From positions 1 to 64,000 of the forward strand of contig JAJXZJ010000055.1 in NCBI GenBank assembly GCA_021780105.1: a DNA stretch of 64,000 nt, read 5' to 3'. The translations under genes were made by a program, and so were the position numbers. The notes under the pieces are model-generated. The model saw only the letters and a list, made by a program, of their open reading frames with translations, searched no databases and was not told where the DNA came from. Positions 9,697-20,397 of the stretch are shown piece by piece. The stretch comes from a bacterium. GTDB lineage: Bacteria; Verrucomicrobiota; Verrucomicrobiia; Limisphaerales; J093. Each line of letters opens with the position of its first letter. Within the stretch, counting starts at the first letter, position 1.

Positions 9697-11118
9697 TCAG
9701 GGCTTCAGTTTCCGCTCCAGAACTTCCCCCGCCAGCGACGGGTTCGCCTTGCCCCTGCTGAGCTTCATCACCTGGCCCTTGAGAAAATTCAGCGCCGCCG
9801 CTTTGCCGGCCTTGAAATCCGCCGCCGGCCCCGGATGGGCGGCGATGGCCTGGTCGCAGAATTGCTCGATGGCAGAAGCATCGCTGACCTGGGCCAAACC
9901 TCGTTCCTGAACGATCTGCGCCGGCGCTTTGCCGGTGTCGAACATTTCGGCAAACACCTGTTGTGCCGCCGAGGTGCTGATCGTCTTTGCCTCGACCAGT
10001 GCAACGAGTTCGATCAGCGACCCGGGCCTGAACTTCAGGCCGGCCAGCGTGGTGCCTTCCGCCAGCCTGGCACGCAGGTTGTTGATGACCCAGTTCGCAA
10101 TGGACTTCGGGTTACTGGATTGCCGGGCCACGCGCTCAAAGTAATCGCCCAGCGGCACGTCGTTTTTGAACACCTCGGCGTTGCCGGCGGGCAACTGGTA
10201 GTCGTGGATGAAGCGCTGCTTGCGCGCCAGCGGCAGCTCGACCACGCGGGCTTTCACCTCCGTCAACCATGCTTCCACCGGCTCGAACGGCATCAAATCC
10301 GGGTCGGGAAAATAGCGGTAATCGTGCGCGTCCTCCTTGCTGCGCATCGGCTCGGTGATGCCGGCCGGGTCGTCCCACCGGCGCGTTTCCTGCGCGAGCC
10401 TGCCGCCCTGCTCCAGCACGGCGATCTGGCGCGGGATTTCGTAATCCAGCGCGCGGCGCACGCCGGAGAAGCTGTTCATGTTTTTGATCTCGATCTTGGC
10501 GCCGAGTTTCGTTTCGCCGCGCGGCCGCACGGACACGTTCACGTCGCAGCGCACCATGCCCTTCTCCATGTCGCAATCGCTGATGCCGCCATAGACGAGG
10601 ATGTCCTTCATCGCGGTCAGATAGGCGTGGGCCATGTCGGCGCTGCGCAGGTCCGGCTCGGAAACAATCTCCAGCAGCGGCACGCCGGCGCGGTTGAAGT
10701 CCACGCCGCTGTGGCGCTCGAAATGAAAGCTCTTGCCCACGTCCTCCTCCAGGTGCGCGCGGGTGATCCGGACCCGGGCGAGGCCGCCGGCGAACTCGAA
10801 CTCCACCCAGCCGTTGGCCGTCGAAGGCTGGTCGTATTGCGTGATCTGGTAATTCTTCGGCATGTCCGGATAGAAATAATTCTTCCGGTCGAACTTGGCG
10901 CGACCGGGAATCTGGCAGTGGAGCAACAGTCCCGTCAACACGGTCAGGCGCAGCGCCTCGTCGTTGGCCACCGGCAACACGCCGGGCAGGCCAAGGCACA
11001 CGGGGCAGACGTGGGTGTTGGGCGGCGCGCCAAATTCGTTCGCGCACCCGCACCACATTTTCGACCGGGTCTTGAGCTGGACGTGGGTCTCCAGACCGAT
11101 GACGGCTTCGTATTCCAT
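9697..11118 (-). CDS. gatB: Aspartyl/glutamyl-tRNA amidotransferase subunit B
   Basis: The 473-residue protein is the tRNA-binding, kinase-like subunit of GatCAB, which converts Glu-tRNA(Gln) or Asp-tRNA(Asn) to the correct amide form. MEYEAVIGLETHVQLKT is the family N-terminus. A Zn-type cysteine set is visible (WCGCANEFG and VCPVCLGLPG), as are the conserved blocks FDRKNYFYPDMPKNYQ and DYRYFPDPDL. The C-terminal YqeY-like tail domain is present. gatA and gatC are not in the window. Confidence 0.97.
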   Translation of the reverse strand: MEYEAVIGLETHVQLKTRSKMWCGCANEFGAPPNTHVCPVCLGLPGVLPVANDEALRLTVLTGLLLHCQIPGRAKFDRKNYFYPDMPKNYQITQYDQPSTANGWVEFEFAGGLARVRITRAHLEEDVGKSFHFERHSGVDFNRAGVPLLEIVSEPDLRSADMAHAYLTAMKDILVYGGISDCDMEKGMVRCDVNVSVRPRGETKLGAKIEIKNMNSFSGVRRALDYEIPRQIAVLEQGGRLAQETRRWDDPAGITEPMRSKEDAHDYRYFPDPDLMPFEPVEAWLTEVKARVVELPLARKQRFIHDYQLPAGNAEVFKNDVPLGDYFERVARQSSNPKSIANWVINNLRARLAEGTTLAGLKFRPGSLIELVALVEAKTISTSAAQQVFAEMFDTGKAPAQIVQERGLAQVSDASAIEQFCDQAIAAHPGPAADFKAGKAAALNFLKGQVMKLSRGKANPSLAGEVLERKLKP

Positions 11119-11304
11119 ATCTCGTGGCGGAATTTAACCACGGCGGCCGGCGCGAGGGCAGGTTTTTCGCGCCGGAGAAACGCTCGAAGGCCGGCGCCCG
11201 TTCAGGCGGCAAAGGGCATGGCGCTTTCGCGTCGAAGGTTCTGTCGCGCCCAAACCCCGGCCGGGTTCCCGCCGCCCGTCAGACGGCCCGGACGCGCCAG
11301 ACCA

Positions 11305-14300
11305 TCAAGGCAGGAGCAGCACCCGGTAGTAGCGTTCCATCGCGCCTTGCGCCGTCGGGTCCGTGAACGTGGTTGAGGCGCCCGCGGCGACGATGTCCTT
11401 CAAGGTCTGCCAGGCCGGATCGCCCAGCGCGTTCTTGAATTGCACCCGGTAGGTGCCGCCGGCGTGCGAGTTCCAGACGAACGTCGGCAGTCCTTCGGGC
11501 GACAGCCGGATGCTGGTGATGCTGAGCGCGGGTTTCAACACGACCACGGTGAACGTCTTGAAATCGCTCCGCGGCGGCGCGCCGTCGTCCGTGACCCGCA
11601 CGGTGATCTGGTTGGTGCCGGGTGCCTGCGCGAATGTCGGCGTCCACGAGAAAAGGCCGGAGACGGAGCCGATGGTCGCGCCGGCGGGCGCGCCAGGGTC
11701 AAGGCTGAAGAACAGGTCCTGCGGCGGCTGGTCAGCATCGGCCGCCCTGGCGGTGAACGTGAGCGTGGTGCCGGTGTTGACCGTCTGGCTGTTGATCGCG
11801 GCCAGCGCCGGCGCGGTGTTGGTGTAGGGAACGACGTTGACGCCGGCGACAATTCCGCTCCCGGACAGGCGAACGACGAGCGTGGTGTTCGTCGTGCCGG
11901 GCAGATACCAGAAGCCCAGCGTGCAAGGTGCGCCGCTGGCGAGTCCCGGCGACATGTCCTGGTAAATGGCGGAGCTGCGCGTGCTGCCACCGCTGGAGGC
12001 GACCACGTGCAGGCTGCTCTTGCCGGTGTGCGGGTGATCGGTGTCCAATACCGAGCCGGCGAGGTTCGGCGAAATGTTCCACAGACCGTTCAGCGGTGTC
12101 TCGAAATCGCCGTCCAGAACCACATTAACGCCGACGCCCGGCTCATTGCCGGGCACGAGCGTGATGTCGTCCACGTAAACCTCCCCCGGTGCCGTGAGGT
12201 AGAGGTAGATCGTGGACGAGGAAGCCGTGCCGGACGCGACGACGTATTGCCAGGCCGGGCCACGGCGGACGACAACCTGGAACGACTTCGTGTCGCTCAC
12301 CGGCGGCGCCCCATCATCGGTGACACGCACGGTCACGAGGTTGGTGGTGGAAACTTGCGCGGCCGTCGGCGCCCAGACGAGCACGCCGGATGCAGGATCA
12401 ATCGTCATGCCTGCCGGCGCGCCGGCGTCCAGGCTGAACGTCAGCTTGTTCGCCGGAATGTCCGGATCCCACGCGGTGTTGGTCAACTTCAAAGTTTGCG
12501 TTTCGGCCACCGCCTGGTCGGCGATGGGCGAGAGGATCGGCGGCTGGTTCACTTCGTTGACCTTGACGCTGAACGTGACGGCGGCAGTGAGGTTGGAGTC
12601 CGCAGTCTTGGTGGCGCGAACGACGAACACGGCGTTGGTCGGCCCTTGCGATTCCGCCGGCGTCCAGGAAATGAGGCCCGTGGCGGCGTTGATCAAGGCG
12701 CCGGCTGGCGCGATGTCGAGACTGTAAACCATCGTGCTCGGCGGCGTGTCGGGATCAGCGGCCTGCACCGTCAACCGCCAGAGCGCTTGTTCGTCGGTGG
12801 TTTGCGCGCTGATCGGGTTGAACACCGGCGGTTTCGGCGCGTTGAGCACGGTGACGTGGAAGGTCTGTGTGGCACTCAGCAGTGGCACGCCATTGTCCGT
12901 GACACGCACCGTGAACGCGTAATCACCCGGCGCCAGATCGAACGGCGCCAGCCAGGTGAACACGCCGCTCTGCGGATCCACGGCTGCGCCGTCCGGCCCA
13001 CCGGCATCGAGGCTGAAGGCAAGTTGATTTGGCGGCAGGTCGGGATCGCTTGCGGCGAGTTGAACGGTCAGCAACTGACCTTGCGGAATGCTTCGGCCGG
13101 CCACGGCGGCGAGCATGGGAGGTTGGTTCACCTCCGTCACCGTAACCTTCACCCGCAACGTGGAGGAGCGCGGCGGGGTGCCGTTGTCCAGCGCGTGGAG
13201 GGTGAGCACGTAGTCGCCAGGTCCCTGCGCTTCCGTCGGCGTCCACGTCACCACGCCGGTACTGGCCGTGATCGCCACACCCGCCGGCGAATTGGTGTCC
13301 GGAAAATAACTGACCGACTGGCCGGCGTCGGGATCGGTGGCGCTCACGGTGAACTGGAGCCGGCCGCCTTCCGCCACGGTCTGGTCGGCGACCGGCGTGA
13401 AGACCGGCGGACGGTTGCCGCCGGCGAGGAAGTTGGCCGCGCCGGGCGTCGGCGTGTCGAGCGCGAGCAGCGGCAAGTCCGCACCGTCCGGATAACGGCC
13501 TTGCGTGACATCGCTGCTCTGCGGCCCAAAGCTGAAGCCGTCCACCATCGCGCCATCGGGCGCGAACAGTCCGAGTTCCTCGCCGGACTTCGAGAGCTTG
13601 AAGTTGGCGTGCAGCGCACCGCCAACGTGGTTGGAGCTGGTCTGATCGTCCGCCCAGACGACGAGGAAGCCCTGGCCGGGAATCGTCACGCCGGCCGGGA
13701 TGACGAACTGCGTGGGATCGGTCAGCGTGTCGGTCAGCGTGTAGCCGGACAGGTCCACCGTGCTGGCGCCGGCATTGTAGAGTTCAAACCAGTCCTCATA
13801 TTTTCCACCCGCCGGGTCGGGCAGCGTCTTGGTGTTGTCCGCCATGAATTCGTTGATCGTGACGGCAATTGGCGTCCACGCAGGATCATTCGCGCCTCCC
13901 GGCGTGGCATGTTGGAACAACTGGCGGCGACGCGGTTCGCCGTCGGGCACACAGCCAAAACTGCGGCCGGAGGGCATCGGTGGATAGTCCACGTAATCCA
14001 TCACCGCCGGTGTGTGGGACAAACCTTGCAGACGCGCCAGCGCGAGGGAACCACCGGTGGCGCTGAGCGTGAACCCGGTGTGAATCGCCGACGCCGTGGA
14101 GCGGTTCGTCTGGCCGTCGGCCCAAAGGATGAGGAATTGCGCGGGGTCGAGCGTCGTGCCCGCCGGAAACTGCCAGCGCGTCAGGTTGGTGTAATTGTCC
14201 GTGAGGTAATACGGCGCAAGGTCAAGGCGGTTGGTCCCGGAGTTGTAGAGTTCCAGCCACGGCTGCGCCCGGCCGGTGTTGTCGGTGATGGCGCCGGCGT

Positions 14301-17300
14301 TGAGCGGCTGGACTTCGTTGATCCACAGCAGCGGGAACGGATCGAGCGTGTCCGCCATGCCGTTGGCGCGGCCGGGCGTGACGCGGTTGACATCGTTGGT
14401 GGCGGTCGCCGCCCAGTTGCCGACGCGGTAGGTGTCCTGCGCCGGATCAATCAACTGAAGCGACGCCCCGAAACCGTCGGCGGTGGTCGGCCAGGGCGGG
14501 CGGCTGTCGTAACGCACGTCGGAGATCACCACGTCGTCGTTGGTGGTGGCGCCGGACTGGACAAGGGCGACGTATTCGCCGCCGTTTTTCAACGTGCCGG
14601 GAAACACGTCCCAGACCGGGATCGTCGCGCCATAAGCCGCCGCAAACGCCGCCCGGTCGTTGACCAGCAGCAGACAGGAATTGGGCTGGATCAAGGAACC
14701 GCTGGGGAACACGTAACCGGCGCCGTCGAGCCGGAAGCCGGACAAATCGAACGGCATGGTGGTGGACCGGTTGAACAGCTCGATGAAGGAAGCATTGGCC
14801 TGGCCAGGATTGTAGTTGATTTCGCTCAACACGACGTTGCCCAACGCCTGCAGGATCGCGCCGGTGTAGGTGACGGTGATGGTGTTCGTGGCGCCGGCGA
14901 CCGGCTGACCGCGGCGGTCCAGTCCCACGAGCGAGAGCGCGTTGGTGGCCTGCGTGAGCGGCACGGTGAAGCGATAGGTGGTCGGGCTGATCCACGTAAC
15001 CGGAAACGGCACGCCGTTGACCGCGATCGTGGCGATGGCAAACGGCGCGGTGCCTTGCAGGACGGTGGTGGGCGTCGAGGACGAGAAATCTTCGCCGCCG
15101 TTGCTCGTAATGGCGAACTGCTTGGCATCGGCCACGGTCAGTTGTCGCTGGATGTAAGCGACGCGCTGGGAGCAGTAGGTGTAAATTTGCGTCAGGCTGT
15201 CGAGGTTCGGGATGCCGTTTTTGGCCAGGATGGCGTGCCGGGCTTCGATCTGCGGGCCAAAATTCTGCGGCAGCAAGGGGCCGGCGATGGCATCCTCGTA
15301 AGCACGCCACAACATTCGTTTGAAGGTGGCGTTGTCGTAAAGGCGGTTGGCCACCGGGTCCTGGCCGCCGCCGCCGAAGGAGCTTGCGCCCAGCGGCGAA
15401 GTCGGCCCGTCACCGCGGCCGAACGTAAAGTCAAGGTCCCACGGCAGCAGTTTCCACAGCCCGCCGGGCTGTTTGAACGCATACATGTTCTGGCCCGTGT
15501 TGTAGGTCCAGGAATCCCAGTTGCCCAGGATACGGTTGTAGGCCAGAACGCGCATCCACTCCTCCATGTCCACAAGGTTGGTCATCCGTGAAACGTAGTT
15601 GGCGCTCGTGTCGTTGGCGGCCCCGACCAGGTCGAACAGGTTCGTGAAGTTGTTGGCGGTGTCGTCGCCGGAATGACGCTCCCAGTTCCAGCGGTAACGC
15701 GCGGTCTTGTAGGCGCCACCCACGGTTTTGAACGACTCGATCGTGGCGTTGACGCTGCTGAAGTTCACGTTGTCGTCCTGGAACTCGAACCACTCCGAAA
15801 CCTTGTAAAGCTCGCCGCTGCCGCCCGCCGGGAACCAGTTCCGGGCGAAGTCGCGGTTGGGCACCTCCAGGTCTTCGAGCACGCGCCACGGCTGGCTGCC
15901 ATTGCGATAAAGCCGGAGGTAGTGCGCATGGAGATAGGGAATGCCCAGCTTTTCACCCAAGTAGCCGCTCAACTGGCTGCGCACGGCCGTGGACTCCTCG
16001 TCGTCATTGCCGGTGCAGCCGAAATCGCGCTCCGTCTCGCCGAGCAGGAGGTCGTCCGCCGGCACTTGCACGGCGAAATCACCGTAGCCCTGGTGAAACG
16101 GGCTGCCCTTGTTGCGGAAACCGACGTTGTAAATCACGCGGAAATTCCCGCACACCAGCGTCGCGTCGTTCCAGGTGTTGTTCAACCCCGGCGGCCTGTT
16201 GAATGCCGCCTCGGTGGCCGCCGTGCTCCAAAGGTGATAATGATCAAATGACCCCAGCGGCACGGGATCGCCCCAGCGCACGAGACATTCCTGGTTGGTC
16301 GCCGCCGGGAAGGCACTGCCCGCCGCCGCGCCAGCACCATCCCAGGCCAGGACGCGAAAGGCCGCCAGTGTCCCCCCGCCCTGCCCCGGAATCGTGGCCG
16401 TGTAAACGCCGTCGCCGGCCACCGCGTCGCCGCCCGTGCCGTCATCGCGCATCTGGAAGGTCTGGAGCGCGGGACTGGGATCGAGCCGATATTGCAGACG
16501 GACCAGGCCGATGCCATCCGGATCGGAGACGCGACAGGTCACGAGCACGGGCTGGTAGGCCGCCGGCAAAGGCGGGCTGTGAGTCACGCCAAAGATCGCC
16601 GGGCCGGCGTTCGCCACGCGGCGGCCGTTGGGGAGTCCGGGGGTTCCCAGGTTCGCGGGAACGATCATCCGCGCCGGCAGCTCAAGATAATTTCCCTGGA
16701 GGCGGAACAACATCTCAGGCCAGCCTTTGAGCCAGCGGACCTTGGCGCGAATCACGCCGGTGCCGCCGTTGATCAAACCGCCTTTGAGCGGGGTGCGGAT
16801 GCCGTTGATGCCGGTGTCGCCACCCTCCTGGCCGCGCACGTGCAAGCAACTGGCGCCGCTCGCCGCGCCGATGGCATCCACGCCGGAGGTGCTGTGGTTG
16901 CCAAAGAAACTCCAGCCGGTCGCGCCCAACTCGAACCCGCCGTTGGTCACCAGGTTGTTGGTGCTCGCGCCGTCGCGGAAGACTTCGACGTCGTCCACCA
17001 GGCATTCACCTGATCCCTGCATGGTGAGGCGCAGCCGGTTTGGGCCGAAGGCGGTGTTGCCGTTGTCCAGCCGGTTGGTCACGCTGACCACGGTCCACGG
17101 CGCCTTCGCGGTTTCGTCGCTATCGGCCCAGTTGGCGGCGCAAAGCGGGTCGGCGTCGGGGTCAATCAACTCCAGGCTGCTGCCACCGCCATCGGCCCAT
17201 TGCCCCCAGCGTCCGCCGATGCCGTAGCGGACATCGCCGACGACGATCTGAATGAGGTTGGTCGTGAGCGTGCCGTCGGCGTTGGTGCCGACGAGATCGT

Positions 17301-20300
17301 GCGGCCGCGTGAGCACGATTTCCTCGCCGTTGTTGCTGAGCCTGCCCTTGAAGTCGCCGAGCGTGTTGGCGGCGTTCAACTGCGGGTAATGCGTCATTAA
17401 CCTCGCGGCATTGCGGGCCACCACGAGGTAGCCATCCGCCCGCAGCACCGTGTTCGTCGGGAACGTAAACGTGACCGCCTGCGCCAGCTCCCAGCCGCTG
17501 AGGTCCACGTTGGTGCCGCTGCGGTTGTAGAGCTCGAGGTATTGGTCGTCGTCGCTTCCCGAAATCGGATCATACATGATTTCGTTGATAACCACGCTCT
17601 CCAGCCGCCAGGGCGCATTGGCCGCGCCGGGAGTCGGCTGGCGCAGGCGGCGGAACGTGGGCGCGCCGTCGGGCGAACGTCCGTAAGCCACGCCGTTTTC
17701 CTGCGCGCCAAACTGGACCGCGTCGAGCACGCGCGTGAGTTGCGGGTCGCGGAAGAAGACGCTTTCGCCGGCGGCGTTCAGGCGGAAGCCGAGCTGGTTG
17801 GCGTCAAAGGAACGGAACCCGCGCGCCGGAATCGTGGTGCCCGCGGGAATCTGGAATCTGTTCGTCGCCGGATCGTCGCTGAGCCAGCAGCCGGAAAGAT
17901 CCACGTCCGCGTTGCTGTGGTTGTAAAGCTCGATGAAGTCAACCTCCGGCGGATCGGTGTGCGCCAGCAATTCGTTGATGACCACGTTGCGCAACGGCGT
18001 CGCCACCACCGCTTCCATCCGGCCAGGCGAGCCGCCGGCCAGCTCGCTCGGCGCCCACGCGGCCGGATCGTTCTGCCCGAGGCTCGGCCGCGCCAGCACG
18101 AGCGAATGCCCGGCGCCATCCGCCGCCACCGGCCACGGCGGCGCGTCGCTGTAATCCACTTCCAGGCGCAGGGCACCACCGTTGTTGAAGAGCTGGATGG
18201 TGCCGCCAGCCCCCGGCAGATGGCCGGTGTAAGGGCCGAGGACATTCGTGATCCCATAGACAACCTTGAGGTCGTCCGGCGCCGCGGCGAGCACCACGTA
18301 ATCCCCGGCAGCCAGGTGAAAGCCGTTGGGAAACTGGTAGCTGATATCGCCCGCGATCTGCCAGCCGGTCAGATCCTCGAAGACGGTTTCGGCGTTGTAG
18401 ATCTCGATGAACTCCAGATTGCGTCCGTCCGTCCGCGCCGACGGATGATGCATGATTTCGCTGATGACCAGGCCGGTGGCGCGGCTGGCCGGTCCCGGCG
18501 GTTCGCAAACCGGCGTCACCGTGCCCTCGGCCGTGCTGGCCGTCGGACCCACGTCGCGGATTTGCGCCGTGGCCAGCGCGTTCGTGTTGTCGCTCGTCAC
18601 GGCGAAGCCGAAATAAAGCTGCGCCGGCAGCGAGCCGAATTCCTGGCTGCCCAGCGGCACCCACGTCTGCGCGTCCACGCTGGCGTAGCCATAGACCGCG
18701 CTGCCGACCCGCCGCAACCGCAGCCAGGTATAGGGATAATTGACCGGCACGCCGCCGGTCGGCGCGGCCATTTGCGCGGCAACCCCGGTGCCCTGCCGAA
18801 ACTTGAACACGCAACCCAGTTGCGGCGAGGAGGCAAACGCGCCGGCGAACCGGGCGTTCGAACTCAGCGTTTCGCGGACCATGATGCCCGCCAGCACGTA
18901 AGGATCGGTGGCGGTCACCGCGACCACGCGGCCCTGCATGTCGAAATTGCCGTTCTTCACCTGCCAGGCAAAATGGCACTGGTCGGCCGTGCCGCCGATG
19001 TCGTTGCCACCGCCAGACACGTTGTAGCCGCCGGGCACGGCCACGTTGGTCCCGACCTGCGCGGCGCCGCCGATTTCGGCCGGCGCGTAATCCAGCGCCG
19101 TGAAAGTCAGGCGCGAATTCGCGGCGATTGTGTTCGGCGTGGCGGCGCGGTCCTGAAGGTTGTTGACCGTGAGCGTGTAGGTGTTGCCAAACGTCAGCGG
19201 TGTGGTCGTGAGCACCACGGTCGCTGCGTCGCTGCCGAACGCGGCGGAGGAAACGGCCATGCCCGGCGTGATGGCGTAATTCGCCGGATTGGTGGCGCCC
19301 GGCGTGCGCAGTCCTTCCGAAAAGGTGGCGACGAGCGTGTTTAATCCCGTGTTGTAAATGGACACCAGCGTCGGCGGGGTCGTGTCAGGCGTCACGGTCA
19401 GTTTCGCGTAGGCTGAATTGGTCGTCCCGATGAGGTTGCTCAGGACGCAGCGAAACATGGCGCCGTTGTCGCTCAGCGGCACGTTGGTCAACGTGAGGGT
19501 CGCGCCGGTCGCGTCGGGAATGTTCGTGGTGCCGCGTTGCCACTGAAAATTCGGCGGCGCAAAATTGTTGACGCCCACGGTAAAGGTGGCCGTGGTTTGC
19601 TCCACCACGGCGACATCGGTCGGTTGCGATTGGATGGACGGCGCGGTGTCGAGTTGCACCCGCGTGGCGGGAATCGGCGTCTCCAGCGCGCCGGTCGGGA
19701 GCTGCCATTGCACGGCCAGATTGTCGCCGCCGCCGCCCTGCTGCATGATCGCCTCAAGGTAGTAGCGTTTGCCCGCCACCAAGTTGATGGCGGAGGACTG
19801 CTGGTTCGCTTCCCGGGTCCACTCGCGCGAATTGGTCCAACCATCCACGCGGGCGATCAACACCTTGTTCGCCGGATTCTCGTCCGTGCTCAGAAAAAGG
19901 TTGGAACTGTCGTCGCTGGAAATCCAAAACACGTAGGCCCCGGTCATCGGCGGCACAAGGTAGCCACGCAGCCGCTGGCCGTAATTCTCCATGCCGGTGT
20001 TCACGCCCGTTTCAAACGATCCCAGGACCGTCGTGTAGGCGGGATTGGGGTGGTCCGGCCAGGCGGGGTTGTAATCGGTGTTCGTCAGCGCGGCCAGGTT
20101 GTTTCCCAGCGCCGTGGTGAGGTTGTCCCACAGCTCGCGGTAAAACCCGTAGGTTTGGGCCAGCGTGGCAGGAACGGTCCCCACGAGGACGCCAAGCACG
20201 GCGGCCAGGATCAACGCCCGTCGGCAACCGGCAAGCCCGGCCCGGCGCGCGGTTGACTGGGCGGCAAGGCGGCGGGGCGTGGGCGAATGATTGGGTCGGC

Positions 20301-20310
20301 TGGGCTTCAT
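11305..20310 (-). CDS. Giant secreted CotH/lamin-tail/PA14 multidomain protein (3001 aa)
   Basis: A signal peptide spans about residues 1-51 (hydrophobic core ALILAAVLGVLVGTV, cut after ATLA). In order I see a PA14 domain (~55-222), an Ig-like domain (~224-309), an SbsA-like Ig domain (~310-410), a concanavalin-like region (~410-590), three lamin-tail domains (~613, ~775 and ~905, each starting like VINEIMYDP), and a CotH-kinase-like domain (~1387-1630) with LLPWDLDFTFG as the presumed metal-binding block. Three more lamin-tail domains follow (~1825, ~1995, ~2149), then four cadherin/He_PIG-type repeats (~2300-2680, each with PPVF or PPIL and ADQT-like starts), a carbohydrate-binding-like segment, a fifth He_PIG repeat and a ~70-residue C-terminal module ending ERYYRVLLLP. 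CotH proteins phosphorylate spore or surface proteins elsewhere; the target here is unknown. There is no PEP-CTERM or LPXTG anchor. Confidence 0.85.
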   Translation of the reverse strand: MKPSRPNHSPTPRRLAAQSTARRAGLAGCRRALILAAVLGVLVGTVPATLAQTYGFYRELWDNLTTALGNNLAALTNTDYNPAWPDHPNPAYTTVLGSFETGVNTGMENYGQRLRGYLVPPMTGAYVFWISSDDSSNLFLSTDENPANKVLIARVDGWTNSREWTREANQQSSAINLVAGKRYYLEAIMQQGGGGDNLAVQWQLPTGALETPIPATRVQLDTAPSIQSQPTDVAVVEQTTATFTVGVNNFAPPNFQWQRGTTNIPDATGATLTLTNVPLSDNGAMFRCVLSNLIGTTNSAYAKLTVTPDTTPPTLVSIYNTGLNTLVATFSEGLRTPGATNPANYAITPGMAVSSAAFGSDAATVVLTTTPLTFGNTYTLTVNNLQDRAATPNTIAANSRLTFTALDYAPAEIGGAAQVGTNVAVPGGYNVSGGGNDIGGTADQCHFAWQVKNGNFDMQGRVVAVTATDPYVLAGIMVRETLSSNARFAGAFASSPQLGCVFKFRQGTGVAAQMAAPTGGVPVNYPYTWLRLRRVGSAVYGYASVDAQTWVPLGSQEFGSLPAQLYFGFAVTSDNTNALATAQIRDVGPTASTAEGTVTPVCEPPGPASRATGLVISEIMHHPSARTDGRNLEFIEIYNAETVFEDLTGWQIAGDISYQFPNGFHLAAGDYVVLAAAPDDLKVVYGITNVLGPYTGHLPGAGGTIQLFNNGGALRLEVDYSDAPPWPVAADGAGHSLVLARPSLGQNDPAAWAPSELAGGSPGRMEAVVATPLRNVVINELLAHTDPPEVDFIELYNHSNADVDLSGCWLSDDPATNRFQIPAGTTIPARGFRSFDANQLGFRLNAAGESVFFRDPQLTRVLDAVQFGAQENGVAYGRSPDGAPTFRRLRQPTPGAANAPWRLESVVINEIMYDPISGSDDDQYLELYNRSGTNVDLSGWELAQAVTFTFPTNTVLRADGYLVVARNAARLMTHYPQLNAANTLGDFKGRLSNNGEEIVLTRPHDLVGTNADGTLTTNLIQIVVGDVRYGIGGRWGQWADGGGSSLELIDPDADPLCAANWADSDETAKAPWTVVSVTNRLDNGNTAFGPNRLRLTMQGSGECLVDDVEVFRDGASTNNLVTNGGFELGATGWSFFGNHSTSGVDAIGAASGASCLHVRGQEGGDTGINGIRTPLKGGLINGGTGVIRAKVRWLKGWPEMLFRLQGNYLELPARMIVPANLGTPGLPNGRRVANAGPAIFGVTHSPPLPAAYQPVLVTCRVSDPDGIGLVRLQYRLDPSPALQTFQMRDDGTGGDAVAGDGVYTATIPGQGGGTLAAFRVLAWDGAGAAAGSAFPAATNQECLVRWGDPVPLGSFDHYHLWSTAATEAAFNRPPGLNNTWNDATLVCGNFRVIYNVGFRNKGSPFHQGYGDFAVQVPADDLLLGETERDFGCTGNDDEESTAVRSQLSGYLGEKLGIPYLHAHYLRLYRNGSQPWRVLEDLEVPNRDFARNWFPAGGSGELYKVSEWFEFQDDNVNFSSVNATIESFKTVGGAYKTARYRWNWERHSGDDTANNFTNLFDLVGAANDTSANYVSRMTNLVDMEEWMRVLAYNRILGNWDSWTYNTGQNMYAFKQPGGLWKLLPWDLDFTFGRGDGPTSPLGASSFGGGGQDPVANRLYDNATFKRMLWRAYEDAIAGPLLPQNFGPQIEARHAILAKNGIPNLDSLTQIYTYCSQRVAYIQRQLTVADAKQFAITSNGGEDFSSSTPTTVLQGTAPFAIATIAVNGVPFPVTWISPTTYRFTVPLTQATNALSLVGLDRRGQPVAGATNTITVTYTGAILQALGNVVLSEINYNPGQANASFIELFNRSTTMPFDLSGFRLDGAGYVFPSGSLIQPNSCLLLVNDRAAFAAAYGATIPVWDVFPGTLKNGGEYVALVQSGATTNDDVVISDVRYDSRPPWPTTADGFGASLQLIDPAQDTYRVGNWAATATNDVNRVTPGRANGMADTLDPFPLLWINEVQPLNAGAITDNTGRAQPWLELYNSGTNRLDLAPYYLTDNYTNLTRWQFPAGTTLDPAQFLILWADGQTNRSTASAIHTGFTLSATGGSLALARLQGLSHTPAVMDYVDYPPMPSGRSFGCVPDGEPRRRQLFQHATPGGANDPAWTPIAVTINEFMADNTKTLPDPAGGKYEDWFELYNAGASTVDLSGYTLTDTLTDPTQFVIPAGVTIPGQGFLVVWADDQTSSNHVGGALHANFKLSKSGEELGLFAPDGAMVDGFSFGPQSSDVTQGRYPDGADLPLLALDTPTPGAANFLAGGNRPPVFTPVADQTVAEGGRLQFTVSATDPDAGQSVSYFPDTNSPAGVAITASTGVVTWTPTEAQGPGDYVLTLHALDNGTPPRSSTLRVKVTVTEVNQPPMLAAVAGRSIPQGQLLTVQLAASDPDLPPNQLAFSLDAGGPDGAAVDPQSGVFTWLAPFDLAPGDYAFTVRVTDNGVPLLSATQTFHVTVLNAPKPPVFNPISAQTTDEQALWRLTVQAADPDTPPSTMVYSLDIAPAGALINAATGLISWTPAESQGPTNAVFVVRATKTADSNLTAAVTFSVKVNEVNQPPILSPIADQAVAETQTLKLTNTAWDPDIPANKLTFSLDAGAPAGMTIDPASGVLVWAPTAAQVSTTNLVTVRVTDDGAPPVSDTKSFQVVVRRGPAWQYVVASGTASSSTIYLYLTAPGEVYVDDITLVPGNEPGVGVNVVLDGDFETPLNGLWNISPNLAGSVLDTDHPHTGKSSLHVVASSGGSTRSSAIYQDMSPGLASGAPCTLGFWYLPGTTNTTLVVRLSGSGIVAGVNVVPYTNTAPALAAINSQTVNTGTTLTFTARAADADQPPQDLFFSLDPGAPAGATIGSVSGLFSWTPTFAQAPGTNQITVRVTDDGAPPRSDFKTFTVVVLKPALSITSIRLSPEGLPTFVWNSHAGGTYRVQFKNALGDPAWQTLKDIVAAGASTTFTDPTAQGAMERYYRVLLLP

Positions 20311-20397
20311 GTGGGTGGCGAGTGGATGTCAGGCAAAATCTGTGCCACGCCGGCCATGCACTGGTTGCCCGGGCGAATCGCCGCCGGGCCAGGCCGG

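Noticed and set aside
11440-15591. Antisense open frame of more than 1380 codons inside the giant CotH gene
   Set aside because: It reads as Arg/Ala/Val/His-rich sequence without domains or signal, and mirrors the codon bias of the sense gene; it is a shadow of GC-rich coding DNA.
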